Assembly (NCBI GenBank): GCA_964058805.1 | Contig: CAXKVV010000496.1 | Span: forward strand, 1 to 37,444 | DNA: 37,444 nucleotides | From: Schoenoplectus triqueter | Lineage: Eukaryota; Streptophyta; Magnoliopsida; Poales; Cyperaceae | Direction of reading: 5' to 3' | In this document: piece by piece, positions 10,663-21,639 of the stretch | How positions within the stretch are numbered: position 1 is the first letter of the stretch | Layout of the letters: the number at the start of each line of letters is the position of its first letter | Notes under the pieces: generated by a model | What the model saw: only the letters and a program-made list of their open reading frames with translations | The model's database searches: none | Told to the model about the DNA's origin: nothing | Position numbers and translations under genes: made by a program

Positions 10663-11364
10663 TGTAACACCCCAGAAATAGTAAAGCGGATTTGGGGTGA
10701 TTAATCCCGCCACGTACGCACGAAGAGACGTGTGTACGAAAGGCTAAATGAATAAAACAAGATAAATCTCAGAATAAACAAAACAATAATAATAATACAA
10801 AATAATAATAGTCCAGAATATACAGAAAAATACAACGCCAGACACCGGCGGGGCTAACTCCATCGGAATGGGTAGCAAAATCTCTCAAATAAAGCCCAAA
10901 GAAAGAAACCAAAAACCCGATGCCCGATAAGTCCTAATCACCTACCCGCCTCACTGTGCTGATGCGGCGAAGCACCTTTGATATCACGCAGGACTGCACC
11001 TAGCACTCTCATCAAATACTCGATCCCGCTCCTGTAAACCTGGATCCCACAACCACCGTGGAAACGTGAGTAATTTTTTAATTACTCGGTACGGATTTAG
11101 ATCCAGCCTTAAGATTTGATCTTCTTTCCTAAACTGGACCCAAATACTGATACCGAATTTTAAATGCAACGAAATATTTTAATATATGTTAATGTATTAT
11201 TACTTTACACATGTTTGAGAACACACCTACATGAATGACATGAAATGGCAAATAACCCCGAAATAGAAAATCTCTGAAAATAATAATATAATATAAAATA
11301 TAAGGTACGAGAATTCAACCACCCGAAATAAATATCCCGATTTGTAAATCACCAGACCTATCCC

Positions 11365-11456
11365 AAGCGGGCGCCACCAGCGTCCCAACTTACGAACTTG
11401 GGCCTTGCCTAAGCGGGCGCCACCAGCGACCCAACTTACGAACTTAGGACTTTATG
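11365..11456 (-). repeat. 46-bp tandem duplication in the long LTR
   Basis: Two units (11365-11410, 11411-11456) each contain AAGCGGGCGCCACCAGCG followed by CCCAACTTACGAACTT. They differ at a few positions. The GC-rich block contrasts with the AT-rich flanks. Confidence 0.85.
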
Positions 11457-11660
11457 TTTATGCGGCGCCAATGCCGCATAAACGGTAATTCGGGCTCCCG
11501 AGGCGATAACGCCCTAGGAGAGTGAGCGTGCATAAGCACGTACTCTGGTCTTCTAAATCTGGTAAATCACCTTACAAAATAAAAATAAAAGGATAAATAT
11601 GTTTTCAGTTGCCATATTGCCAAAAAGGAGATAACTACCCGTGAATTAACAAATCGAAAT

Positions 11661-11810
11661 CAAATGGGAGCCTACACTGTACCAACCAAGGGTCAGAGGA
11701 CCGCATCCCGTAAAAATATCAAAACGAAATATAAACAAATGGGAGCCTACACTGTACCCACTAAGGTCAGCGGACCGCAACCCGACTTTCTCTGTACCAA
11801 CCAGGGGCCA
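11661..11810 (-). repeat. 75-bp tandem duplication in the long LTR
   Basis: CAAATGGGAGCCTACACTGT starts at 11661 and again at 11736. Both units continue with an ACC(A)ACTAAGG/AGGACCGCA-type sequence. A third, shorter echo (CTGTACCAACCAGGGGCCAAAGG) follows near 11790. Confidence 0.8.
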
Positions 11811-12591
11811 AAGGAGAAAGCCCTTCGGACAATATTAGGATCCTAAATAAGCCGGATAAATATAATAATATAATATCACGAAGTAGATTCCAGTCTCGAA
11901 TATGGCCGCCCACACTAAACACTGAAGTACACGGTATCCTAATCGCTCAAATTTGGATTAAAACCTTAATCATATTAAGAATAATAATAAAATATAATAA
12001 AGATCATAAGAAACACTCTGACACAGCCGAACCCATCAAATGACGGAATCGGTGGATAATCCGACATGCACAGATGCGCAGTACATATACAGACCGGTGG
12101 GTCCTACGGGCCTATGGGTCACCGTACATAACCACAATGGTCTGGTTATGCAAGGCAACTCATACTGAAAATTACTCGGTCCGTCTCTCAGCACTCCCAT
12201 GCATTTAATGCATGATTATCTACCTAACTTAATTAATAATTAGTAATAGTAGTAATATTTTCCTAATAAATATAATCTACAACTTGAATTATTTAATTAT
12301 ATCTGATCCTATCTCGGGACTATTTCCCGGATCCTACTCCTATCCTGTCTACATGCAAAATGACATGATATGTCATGAGAATGCAGGTCAGTCTCGAATA
12401 TGTTGGTCAATTTACCGGATGCATATGACAGGTCAGATTCAGTCTCTAGTCATTTTTGGACAGAAAACACCGTAATTCAGATTTATTTTAAAAACAGTTT
12501 TGTTTTCGGTTTGGATTCCTAATTCTAAAGAGAGAAAATCAAATCCCAGGAAACCGTACCTGAGAGTGCTGGTGAGGATCATGGAGTCGCT

Positions 12592-12699
12592 CTACTCCGG
12601 AGGTAGAACACCGGCCTCGGGGTCGGTGTCCGCGTACGTCTGGTCGGGAGTGACCTCGTACTCCGCAAGTGGATCCGAGTCGACTATATCATCTATTTC
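12592..12699 (-). other. Short acidic open frame inside the long LTR
   Basis: The - strand frame 12699-12592 encodes 35 residues and a stop. It is rich in Asp/Glu, containing AEYEVTPDQTYADTDPEAG, and clearly more GC-rich than its flanks. It has no ATG, because an in-frame TAA lies just upstream. A CTCAG|GTACGG donor-like site follows shortly after the stop. Frames of this kind could be remnants of a transduced or element-specific gene. I do not recognise a family. Confidence 0.35.
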
Positions 12700-14599
12700 A
12701 ATTTAAATTAGATGTTTATTAGTTTTAACTTGATTTACTTCACAATTAATAATTAAATTAGATTGATAATTAATTAAACGGTTGTTCGGGTTTTATCGTC
12801 TTTTCTTGAAAATTTCGGCAGCATTCTTGTTGCATATATGCGATGCCGGAAATTTTTGTTGCTCGCATATCGATCCGTTAAGTTGTATTTACCGTTCTTG
12901 ATCGCCTTTATACGTTCATCCTTTATTTTAAATTTCGAGTTTATGGATTTAATTATTAAATCAATTAATTTAAAATAGAAAAATTGATTAATATATAATA
13001 TGTCTAATATTATCTTCTATTATTCTCTTATTTATCTTTTTACAATAGAGAGATTGATTAACATATATTTATATATATATATATATATTTATTAATATTT
13101 TTCTATTATTAAATAGAAAAATTGATTAATATAGAGTATATATAATATTTTATTTTATTATTCTTTTATTTATTTTAAAAATAGAGAAATTGATTAATAT
13201 ATATTAAAATATATATTAATTACATTCTAATTATGATTTTTACTATGTTTTTAATTTATGTAGTTTACTTATTTATATAATTATTATTATTAGGTTTTTA
13301 TAAGTTAGGAAAAAATAGTTTTAAAAAATAAAAGTAAAATAAGAAGAAATAAAATAAAAGAAAAGAAGGAAATAAAATAAAATAAATGAAAAATAAATAA
13401 AACAAAAATAAAGAAAGGTTATTATATTATTTATGTGTTGGTGTTTTAATGTGTTTGAGATCATAGACTGCCTCTGAAACCACTGTATATGTTCAGATTT
13501 TCATTATTGAGGCAGATCATATAATCATCTCTCATATTTCACTGTAAGTATTAATTAATTATTAGTTGCACACGTTTTTAAATTTACGACACTTGCTAAT
13601 TAATTAATTACACTATTATCCAAATTAACCTTTCGGCCCACTTAGTTAAGATCAATTTATTTTCCGACTATTCTTATAGGTTCAATTGTACGTAGAGGTT
13701 GAATTTTGCGCATATAACCCTCAAAAAAGTTATTACCACAAAAATTTTCAATTTGGTCCCTTAATTTATTTCTATCATCCCAATTCAGCCTTGACAACAA
13801 CTATCATGACATAGTCATAAGAATGACATAATTTTCCTAATCGATACAACAACCACCAAAACATCATATATCAGCATTACACGCAAGGGAAAGGCAACAC
13901 GACAGAGAACAACAAGGCAACAGAGGGGAAATCCCAAGCACAGTGAAGTACAGCCAACAACACAACTGATGCAACAACAACAGAACCACAAAACGTGCAT
14001 CACAAGTCCAACCACTATGGGTTCAGGTTAGGGTAAGAACAGAACAAGGGTCTTACTGGTACCAGCATCACAGCAAACACCAGAACAACACAAATGGCCA
14101 ACACTCAGAAACCTTTCCAAACCCCGCCTCACTGGTACCCGTGGGTACCAGTGTACCAAAGTCCATACGACAATACTACAGAATCAAACAAGCCAATCAT
14201 CAAGTAACAAAGCAAGTAGAAAATTAGGGGACAAAGAGTATAGTAGGCACAAGAGTCAGGCACAAATCAGACACCCAAAATGAAGTCGGCACAAGCCAGA
14301 CCAACTAAGCAGATTAACAAGGCTACAAGAGTCAAGTAAGCACAGAGGGCACGGCTCAGCCGACGCACGACCCACATGGCCGGAAAGAACAAAAGAAAAG
14401 GTATTACCCATTTTCACAAGAGGCAGCCAGAGGAGGCAGCACAGGTTAGTACAAAGGGAACCAGGGGGCATGGCCAGCGTCACCTTTCTGTGCGGTGGCC
14501 GAGCCCGACACAGAGGGGTGGCTCACGGCCCTAATAGGGGCGACTTGGGGTTGTACTCGCGCCGATTGTGAGTGAAAATGGCAGAGTTGCTTGGATAAC

Positions 14600-15048
14600 G
14601 GCCAAGCAGGTGTCACACAGCGTCGCCCTTATTGGTGTAGCGGCGAGCTCGGAGAGGTAAGGATCGAGACTGTCACCGATCGAGAGAGAGAGAGAGGTTG
14701 GCGAGAAGGTTTTTCTCGAGTCACCAGAGAAAGAAATGAGGGAAATGCCTCCATCGGTGTTGTGTCGTCAGGGAGAGAAAAAGAGAGAAGAGGGGTGAGG
14801 ATCTGCGGAGATAGGAGGGAAAGACGGAAAGAGAGAGATAGACTCGCGAGAGGAGAGAAAAAAGGCGGACAGAGAGTTAGAGTTCGTGAGGGAGACGGGT
14901 GAGAGGGGACATAATTTAATGGGAAATGACAAGAGGGGTGAGGGAAAACGTGGGAGAGAGAATGAGTGGAATATGATTGAGTGTGGCGACCCACGTGTGT
15001 ATTCGTGTAGCGATTTGTCAGTGTAGCGGATTGAGATTTCACATCCAT
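14600..15048 (-). other. CT-rich leader-like segment of the long LTR
   Basis: On the - strand this is a long pyrimidine-rich stretch (TCTCTCTC, CCCTCCTATCTCC and similar). One 139-codon open frame (15048-14629) is made almost only of Ser, Pro, Leu and Thr. Such composition is typical of an untranslated leader, and I do not regard the frame as a protein gene. Confidence 0.5.
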
Positions 15049-15579
15049 TTTAGTATAATTGATTCTCGAAGATCTATTTGATCAACTACTATCATACCAA
15101 TTTGATTATAAATCTTGATGATATTTATTAAATTCATATTCTTTAATCAATTCAATTATTCAAATTCATTAATTTAATTTGGTCTTTGAATTTTGTTATT
15201 TGATAATTCACCTCATGGTCTCTTTTATTCAAATTTTATTCAGTCAATAATAAGTAAATGTAAGCAATTTATTTAACTAATTTGTTTTTGTTATACGTAC
15301 ACTGCCCTGTTAAATTTTAATTCTTACTTATTAATCATAGTTATATATTAATTTATTTATCTATTCATTTATCTATTTTCATAATTATTTATATTAGATT
15401 ATTCGTTCATTTAAAATTAAGTCGTCCGTAATTATTTATTTAGTTATTCTTATTCTTGACCTTATTTATGTCATGTCTGTTTTTTTTTGTTGGTTATGTT
15501 ATTTATTAATTTGTACTAAATTATTCTAATTATCCTCTTTAATTATTATTATTGCTTAATTAATATTCACAGTTTGACA

Positions 15580-15584
15580 GTTAT
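15580..15584. repeat. Target site duplication GTTAT, right
   Basis: Matches 10658-10662 exactly and closes the 4.9-kb unit. Its last bases overlap the presumed target duplication of the next element. Confidence 0.75.
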
Positions 15585-15590
15585 AGTACC

Positions 15591-16370
15591 TAGTGGTTTG
15601 CTAATGGGTACCGCGGGCATGGGTCGGGTACGACCGCGGCGGGCGGCGGGTAGGGCGGCCACGGACACGGCGGGCACGGGTAGACGGGTTTTTTGTTTTC
15701 AAAACTGTACCCTATCCATTTCATACTCGTGCCCGTCTCGGGTACACGAGTACCACTGACACGGGTACGGGTACGCGGGTGTTTTTGTTTGCCGTTTTTG
15801 TTTTTTTTCTGTTTTTATTTTATAAATATATTTTTTATTTTGCAATGTCATAAAATCTCAATAATATAATTTCGGCTAAGTACAAATCTAAACGTTCATT
15901 TTAAAAGAATAATATATTTTATAAATGTTCATGTATTTTAAGTGGTTAAATAAAATATAAATAAAAAACATTTTAAATTAATTAATTTAAAACAGTAAAA
16001 TATAAATAAAAAAATTATTAAATCAATTACTTTAAAAATATTTTTGAATAATTTTAAACAATAGATTAAAAAATAAAAGTTATCCTCCTCCTTTATTCCG
16101 AGCTTGGGACCGGCTACGTAAAATAACATAGGCAGAGTTCTAACTCAGTAAAATAACATAGGCGGGTACGTGTACACGGGTACGCGGGTACGGACGACGG
16201 GCGGCGGATAAACGGATATGGGTACAACGGGTTTTTTCCAAAAAATAAGGTGACCGGCCCTTCTCAAACCCGTACCCGTTTATCCGCCTATACCCGGACA
16301 CGGGTACGGATACCGCGGGTACCGGGCACGGGTACAGGTTGTACCCGGCGAGTTTTAGCAAATCACTAAA
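15591..16370. mobile_element. Non-autonomous hAT-like element with GGGTAC-rich ends
   Basis: The left end TAGTGGTTTGCTAA and the complement of the right end (TTTAGTGATTTGCTAA) are imperfect inverted repeats. Flanks ATAGTACC (15583-15590) and TTAGTACC (16371-16378) form a near-perfect 8-bp target duplication. The outer parts are GC-rich with many GGGTACGGGT/ACCCGTACCC words, and the core is AT-rich with no coding capacity. Insertion lies only a few bases beyond the right duplication of the long LTR. Confidence 0.65.
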
Positions 16371-16604
16371 TTAGTACCTAGCTAGTTAAACTTTTTAGAT
16401 TCCGAAAATAACCCTTCTACAATTAATGAACAAATTTTATGTTTACATATTACCCTTCTTTTATATTACAAAAAAAAAGCGCCGCTTTCATACATACTTC
16501 TGATTTATACACATGCTGTAAGCTTGTATTATTACATGCTTCATGTACATCTCTTGTCATTCTATAATAGTTTACCACTACTGGAAAGCCAAATTTCTGT
16601 GTAG

Positions 16605-17005
16605 TCTTTTATAGAAACTATTGAGATGAATTCTTTATGTATTAATATATAAAGAAAGTTAAACTTTTAAACTTTTCAAATATACTACATCATCATTTTG
16701 TTTTATCATTATTTTTTAAGTCTTTTCATCTACCTGAATCCAGTAATTCATATAAAATAGTTTCTCTATTCTCATTTCAAGTAATGTATGTAATTTATTT
16801 AAAGTGAAATTTAACTCTTAAAATAATATATTTTTATATGATCCTTTATAGATTATTATATTTTTTATTTATTATTATTATTATCATTATTATTTAGCAT
16901 TTAAAAATATTATGTCAAATGTGAAATTTTATTTTATATTCAACTATTTATTTGAGGATGAAATCTAAGTAATAGCTCTAGTTAAAATAAATACTGCTAT
17001 TAGAA
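16605..17005 (+). repeat. Dispersed repeat family, copy A
   Basis: Shared in the same order and orientation with 26540-26915 and 29580-30049. Landmarks are AAGAAAGTTAA, CATCATCA, TCTTTTCATCT, ATATAAAATAGTTTC, TTAACTCTTAAAAT, TATAGATTATTATAT and TTTAAAAATATTATGT. No terminal repeats or target duplications could be fixed, so the class is unknown. Confidence 0.65.
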
Positions 17006-17133
17006 AAGAAATAGAACAATTAGATGGAATCAGCATCAACTCACAACAAATTTCTTCATGGGAACAATTGCAATATAGCCTGCACTCACATCTCACATAT
17101 TATTGATCTTTTCTCCTCAGATACTACACACCA

Positions 17134-17368
17134 TGCTCCAAAATGAGGTAGAGGAGGGGAAGAGAGAAGAGGGAAGCGGAGTGACCAGCCTGTCCAAGTC
17201 GATTTTATTTGTTTCAAAACTTTTATTTTAGGAGGAGAGAGGAGGGGAGACGAGATAAATAAGAAACAAAGATTGTATAGATTTTTCCTCTATTTGTTAC
17301 CCCCGATTTAGAGGGTAAACTCTTGTCTCCCTTACCTTTCCCTCCGTTCGCGAGCGCATTTTGGAGCA
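17134..17368. mobile_element. Small MITE with TGCTCCAAAATG terminal repeats
   Basis: TGCTCCAAAATG (17134-17145) and CATTTTGGAGCA (17357-17368) are perfect 12-bp inverted repeats enclosing about 235 bp. The flanking arms are purine-rich (GGAGGGGAAGAGAG) and pyrimidine-rich (CCTTTCCCTCCG) respectively. No convincing target duplication was found, so the superfamily is open. Confidence 0.6.
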
Positions 17369-17371
17369 CAG

Positions 17372-18479
17372 CCAAAGAGATGGAAACCTTTTAAATCTTG
17401 CAACTTGTGATGGAACCTAGACTGAAAGTTGCCGATTATGTTAATTTGTTAACAAATTTTGGTCGCCTCATGACAGCTTGGTTAAAACAAAATGTATCAA
17501 GTTGTGGCTTCATGAGCAGCTCTTTGCTTTCATAATCACCCTGTCATTACTTCAATCAAGGTACCAAATAAACCTTGGGTGCCACTTGAGTACCGGATTT
17601 GTATGTTTTGTCTTATTTGTCTTGAACATTCAACCATCAGTTACTTTTGTGCAGGTTTACTGCTAGGCATGTAGCCAATAATTCAGATAGGAGTTGAAAC
17701 TTCTCAACAAAAAAAAAGAAAGATAGGAGTGGAAACACCTGACCTGTATCAGTGATTCAGTTCCAAACAAAGATGATAATATATTCAGTAGGAAGCAGAA
17801 CACAAAAAGAACCAACATTTGGTCAAAGACAATCCATATAGTGAGGATTTTTATAAGACATAGACAGCCCACAATTTGAAATAAAGCAGCCCAGGCTAGC
17901 ACATTAGTCGGAGAAAGCATGAAAGGAACTAGAGGAGATTCTTGCAGAAGGGGGATATGTGTGTGTGACAGTGTGAGAGAGAGATGGGACTAGAAAATAT
18001 AAGGCATGATCAAACGCTTAAATGAAATTTATCAGAAGGGAAGTCAATTTTGGAAGGATTATCTTCAGAGTAGTACGATCAACAACTATCATCTGTTTAC
18101 TGGTACCTGATGTAAACAACAGTAGAGTTATTTGTTATTAATTGTTATGATCAAAGGTCAACTAATGAAGACCTTGAAGTCAGGACTCCAATAAAAAACT
18201 GTTGAAGTTGGTTGAATTCAAGTCATATTTTGTTTCCATTCATGGAAAATATTAAACATATATTGCGAGAAGGATGAACTCAAACTTAACATATGCACCT
18301 CAAAGCAGAAAAATGGTTCTAGCAAGAATAAGGTCTGATTTAGAAATAGAAGTGTCATTAGTACTCACTAGGAGGTTCAATACAAAAGCTTCACAGAAAA
18401 TAAATAAAAAAAAACAGAGAAAAGGGAAGAAAATTTGCTAGTTGAGTATACTATCTTCATGTCTCACACTACGACACAA
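17372..18479. other. Intergenic region, no feature recognised
   Basis: No conserved coding frame or repeat is visible. This lies downstream of the CDF gene. Short frames here are not protein-like. Confidence 0.5.
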
Positions 18480-18708
18480 TTGAAGTACATGAAGAGTCAA
18501 TGCCTCATCTTCATCTATTTACAAGATCAGCTTGCTTCAACTGGACCATTTCCAAATATATCCTTGCTTCAGTCATATACAAACCCTGAGAAACAATATC
18601 ATTAAACAGTCCTCAAGTACTTGGAAGTTGAGGAACTGATATGATATTTGAACTTCATTCAAGGGAAAAGAAAAATAAACAATAATGAACCACCCAAAAA
18701 TACCTCTG
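18480..18708 (-). other. CDF 3' UTR with a candidate intron
   Basis: Five bases after the stop codon the - strand reads CAGAG|GTATTT (donor, intron from 18703). The strong acceptor TTGTTTCTCAG|GG ends an intron at 18586, giving a 118-bp 3' UTR intron. It lies too close to the stop to be expected to trigger nonsense-mediated decay. The end of the transcript cannot be fixed. Confidence 0.4.
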
Positions 18709-21009
18709 TCAAGTTCTTTCCTGAAACAACCGGGATCGCGACAATGCAGCTGGATTCGCACATAAAACTGGACCAGAGTCCGTTACCTGACACTCATTCT
18801 TCGCTTTTGCTCCAAAAGATTTAAAGATACTCCCATCATCAGGTTTAATCCCTAATGTGGCCCAAATGGAGCTCTTAGCAGCCTCATCGGGGTCGACTAT
18901 TCTAAGTGTTTTTGGGGCCCACAAATTCTTTTTCTCCATCTTTTCTAAACTTTCATCACTTTGTGAAGCAGGTTCTCTTGAATGTTTGCCTAATGTAGGA
19001 GACCTATTACCTGAACTACTACTGTTACTAAGAGGCAAAGAAGGCAAGACTGCGCCATTTGTAAATGCAGTCCATGCCATATTCCATGGACTGGGTCCGC
19101 CAGGCCAGCCCCAGAAAGAGGCTGGCACAATTGGTAAAGGGATAGCTGGACCCCATGGGTACATGAGAGCAGATCCAGGGTAACATGGGATAGGCAGGAT
19201 ACAGCCCCCATCACTGAACCCATTTGAAGGGTTCTTCTCACTCATAGCAGCACATACTTCTGACCTGTTTTCCACAACAATAGAAGAAGCACAAGGCTGT
19301 TCGTGTGTGACAGGGTCTGCACTCTTCCTCTCTTCCTCTATATTAAGCACTGTGGTCATGGACTCACAAAGTGGCACATCACTGCCAAATTTCAGAACAG
19401 TACCAGTACCAGAATTTATGTAGGACCCATCAGAGGATATGGTGGTAATGTGAGCTGGGATGCTTGTTCTTCCGGCGATAACCTGTGTAGGCCCCATCAG
19501 AGGGATATCTGTATCAGCGCCAATAACCTGTGTAGGCCCCATCAGAGGGATACCCGTATCAGCACCAATAACCTGTGTAGGCCCCATCAGAGGGATACCT
19601 TGCTGATGCAGCATGGCCTCTGAAGACATCATGATATGGCGGTACTGTGAGCTGGGATGCTTGTTCTTCCGGCGACCGGCACCAACCGGTACATTTCTCA
19701 TGGTACCACCAGTAGTCCAGTACCTCTGACAGTTTTTGCAAAAGTGCCTCGGCTGGTTCACGTTGTAATTATTATAATAACAAAATTTGGTATCCATGCT
19801 GTTGCAACGGGGACATGGCAGGATCTTGTCGGGCTTCTTCAGGATATTTTCTTGGTCAGTTTTAACCTCTAGTGATTTTTTCTCTGTTGGATTTACGGTG
19901 GGGTTTGTGTTTTCACAAGCTTCTTTTTCTTCTACGTGTTTGTTTTGGTTGTTTGAGGTCGAACCAATGGGAGATATGGGATCAGCATCTTCTGATATGT
20001 TGGTTTTATCAGAGTTCAGGGGTTTCGTCACTGTATCCTTTGTTTTTTTGCATAAAACCTGAAATAAATTTTAAGTTATAAAAGTTACTAAAAAACTCTA
20101 ATCAATAGAAGCATGCTGTTAAACAGAAATGGATACTGATTTCCGAATAATAAAAAGAAAGGGCAGAAATTAAATTTTGGCTAACAATTCATACTACGGG
20201 TTATTACCATTCTCAAAACAAATAAATAGCTATGCTAGACGGATACACCCTTTTTGGGGGAAAAAAAAGGATTTAGCAACCAAGGATAGGGAGGGAAATA
20301 TATTTTGATAACTTTATTACTCAAAAGGTGCAAGTAACATATTTCCAAAAATGATAAATTAACTGCAAGATTTAAAATATGAAGTCTTGTATAGTATCAG
20401 ACTATGTACTTTGGAACCCATTAACAAAAGAACAACAAAAAGAAATGAGACAATAAAGAAATTAGGAAGAAAGAACCCGAAGTTCTGTACTTTACGATGC
20501 TATTACCGAAAGCCGAAAGGCATTTTAAAGTAAAAAAGTTATGTGGGAAAAAGAAGCAACTACTGAATTAAATTATTGAGTGGCCCCTCAATTCATCCTC
20601 TAATTCCAAAATTAATTTTGGCCTTTCTGTTCATTCGATAGGAAATCATGAAATCTCGATCCAATACCTAATTGACCAGTAACTTCAATAAATACAATTT
20701 CAAGAAAACACTTGTGTACTCGTAAAGCAGTTAGATACACCTTTTGTTTTAATAACATATACAAAGAATCTACTAAATTAACTACCCACAGAAAACGAAA
20801 TAAACGCTTCTGTGCAAATTATACAGTATTTTCTCCTTTATTAAAAAATGAAAATTTTGAAAAGATAATTGCATACAACCACCAATACAAATACAAAGAA
20901 TACGATAAGCTCCCACCTTCTCCGGTTCCGTCAGATTAGGCTGGGCGTCGTAGAGAGGTATCGTCCGTCCAAAAAGTTTTATTGCCGGATCCCTGCTCAG
21001 CTCAGACAT
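18709..21009 (-). CDS. CDF: Cycling DOF Factor (CDF)-type Dof zinc-finger transcription factor
   Basis: Nuclear repressor family that binds AAAG sites, typically at CONSTANS/FT, and is degraded through GIGANTEA-FKF1. Exons on the - strand: 21009-20917 and 20058-18709. The GT-AG intron (20916-20059) is phase 0, giving 480 aa. Exon 1 encodes [19 protein letters not shown], the typical CDF N-terminus. The Dof finger has Cys 113, 116, 138 and 141 (CX2CX21CX2C) within [18 protein letters not shown] to GRRKNK. The CDF C-terminal blocks are present: [35 protein letters not shown] and [20 protein letters not shown], with the ending NPAALSRS. Odd points: residues 185-229 are three 15-aa repeats ([10 protein letters not shown] core). 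A 30-base piece encoding the end of the Dof tail recurs downstream in another frame. The gene looks functional. The exact CDF number cannot be assigned. Confidence 0.94.
19449..19675 (-). repeat. 30-bp duplication in CDF, read in two frames
   Basis: The bases at 19646-19675 recur identically at 19449-19478, 197 bp apart. In the upstream copy they encode RRKNKHPSS. In the downstream copy the frame is shifted and the product is AGRTSIPAH. Weaker similarity continues past the 30 bases (ACCACCATATC against ACCGCCATATC). Confidence 0.9.
19465..19599 (-). repeat. In-frame 45-bp minisatellite (three units) within CDF
   Basis: Units 19599-19555, 19554-19510 and 19509-19465 each encode [15 protein letters not shown] or a close variant. 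The third ends AGRT where the out-of-frame duplicate begins. The repeat lies between the Dof domain and the first conserved C-terminal block, in the family's variable linker. Confidence 0.92.
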
Positions 21010-21167
21010 TTCTGAGTTGTACGATCTCCTTTGTGATAGTAGAGAGAGTATCAGTTCGCATGCCCGCTAGCTGCCGCCGTGAGTAGTAAGTAGTATTAAG
21101 AGGAGAGAAGAGAGGAGATGAACAAAACTACAAAGTAATAAAAGGAAGGAGGAGGGAATGAAATAAT

Positions 21168-21175
21168 AATATATA
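21168..21175 (-). promoter_or_regulatory. Candidate TATA box of the CDF gene
   Basis: On the - strand CTTTATATATTATT lies about 160 bases upstream of the CDF start. A CT-rich leader (TCATCTCCTCTCTTCTCTCC) lies in between, as in many plant 5' UTRs. Position-based inference. Confidence 0.4.
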
Positions 21176-21639
21176 AAGGGAGAATTGAAAAAAGGTTTGT
21201 GGACTTTTGACAGTGGGTCAGTGACCGGGAACAGCCGGTGGAAGGAGATCAGTGGGTCTGACAGATGCCAGCTGGCGTCCGAATCAGCGGGGGAGAGAGA
21301 ATCGTGAGCCACGAATTATTTGGATTCGCATCTAGTGACGCCCGGGCACCCTGTGTGGACAAAAATCAAAGACGATATTTTCCGGAAACACACTCGCTAA
21401 AAGTTATATTTATATTATATCCAGATTTTCAATGTGATGACTGAGTAGTAAGTACTGATGATAACATAATAGTTCACATTATTTATTTATTTTTATTTTT
21501 TTGAAAGTTCACATTATTTTTTTCTGTTTTTCTATTGAAACTTTGAAAGTTAGCATTTTCTTAAGAAGTCGCGGTATTCATTTTCTTTATACAACTACGG
21601 TCTATGGACTCTCATTTGTTCCCCTCCCATTAAGAAAAT

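Larger units (their letters stand above)
10663..15579 (-). mobile_element. Very long solo LTR of a Ty3/gypsy-type (LARD-like) retrotransposon
   Basis: The 4917-bp unit runs from TGTAACACCCC to TTTGACA, so both strands show TG...CA ends. It is flanked by the 5-bp duplication GTTAT. No second copy of the terminal sequence lies inside, no primer-binding site or polyprotein was found, and so one solo LTR is the simplest reading. On the - strand the order resembles an LTR: AT-rich start (15579-15050), CT-rich leader (about 15050-14600), spacer with a GGGACCAAATTGAAA-type motif near 13760, a short acidic ORF (12699-12592), and an end in GGGGTGTTACA. LTR ends of this kind are known from Ty3/gypsy elements, and LTRs of 4-5 kb are known from LARDs and some chromoviruses. 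An internally deleted element with unrecognised LTRs remains possible. Confidence 0.65.

Noticed and set aside
11300..11820. Possible CRISPR-like spaced repeats
   Set aside because: Only two units each of two different tandem repeats inside an LTR of a plant genome. There are no uniform spacers.
14591..14902. 103-codon open frame on the + strand
   Set aside because: Antisense of the same CT-rich tract. Arg/Glu/Gly-rich low complexity.
14629..15048. 139-codon open frame on the - strand
   Set aside because: Made almost entirely of Ser, Pro, Leu and Thr from a CT-rich tract in the long LTR. The composition explains the open frame, and no domain is visible.
18857..20081. Several + strand frames across the CDF gene
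   Set aside because: They are antisense to a clearly coding exon with conserved Dof and CDF motifs.
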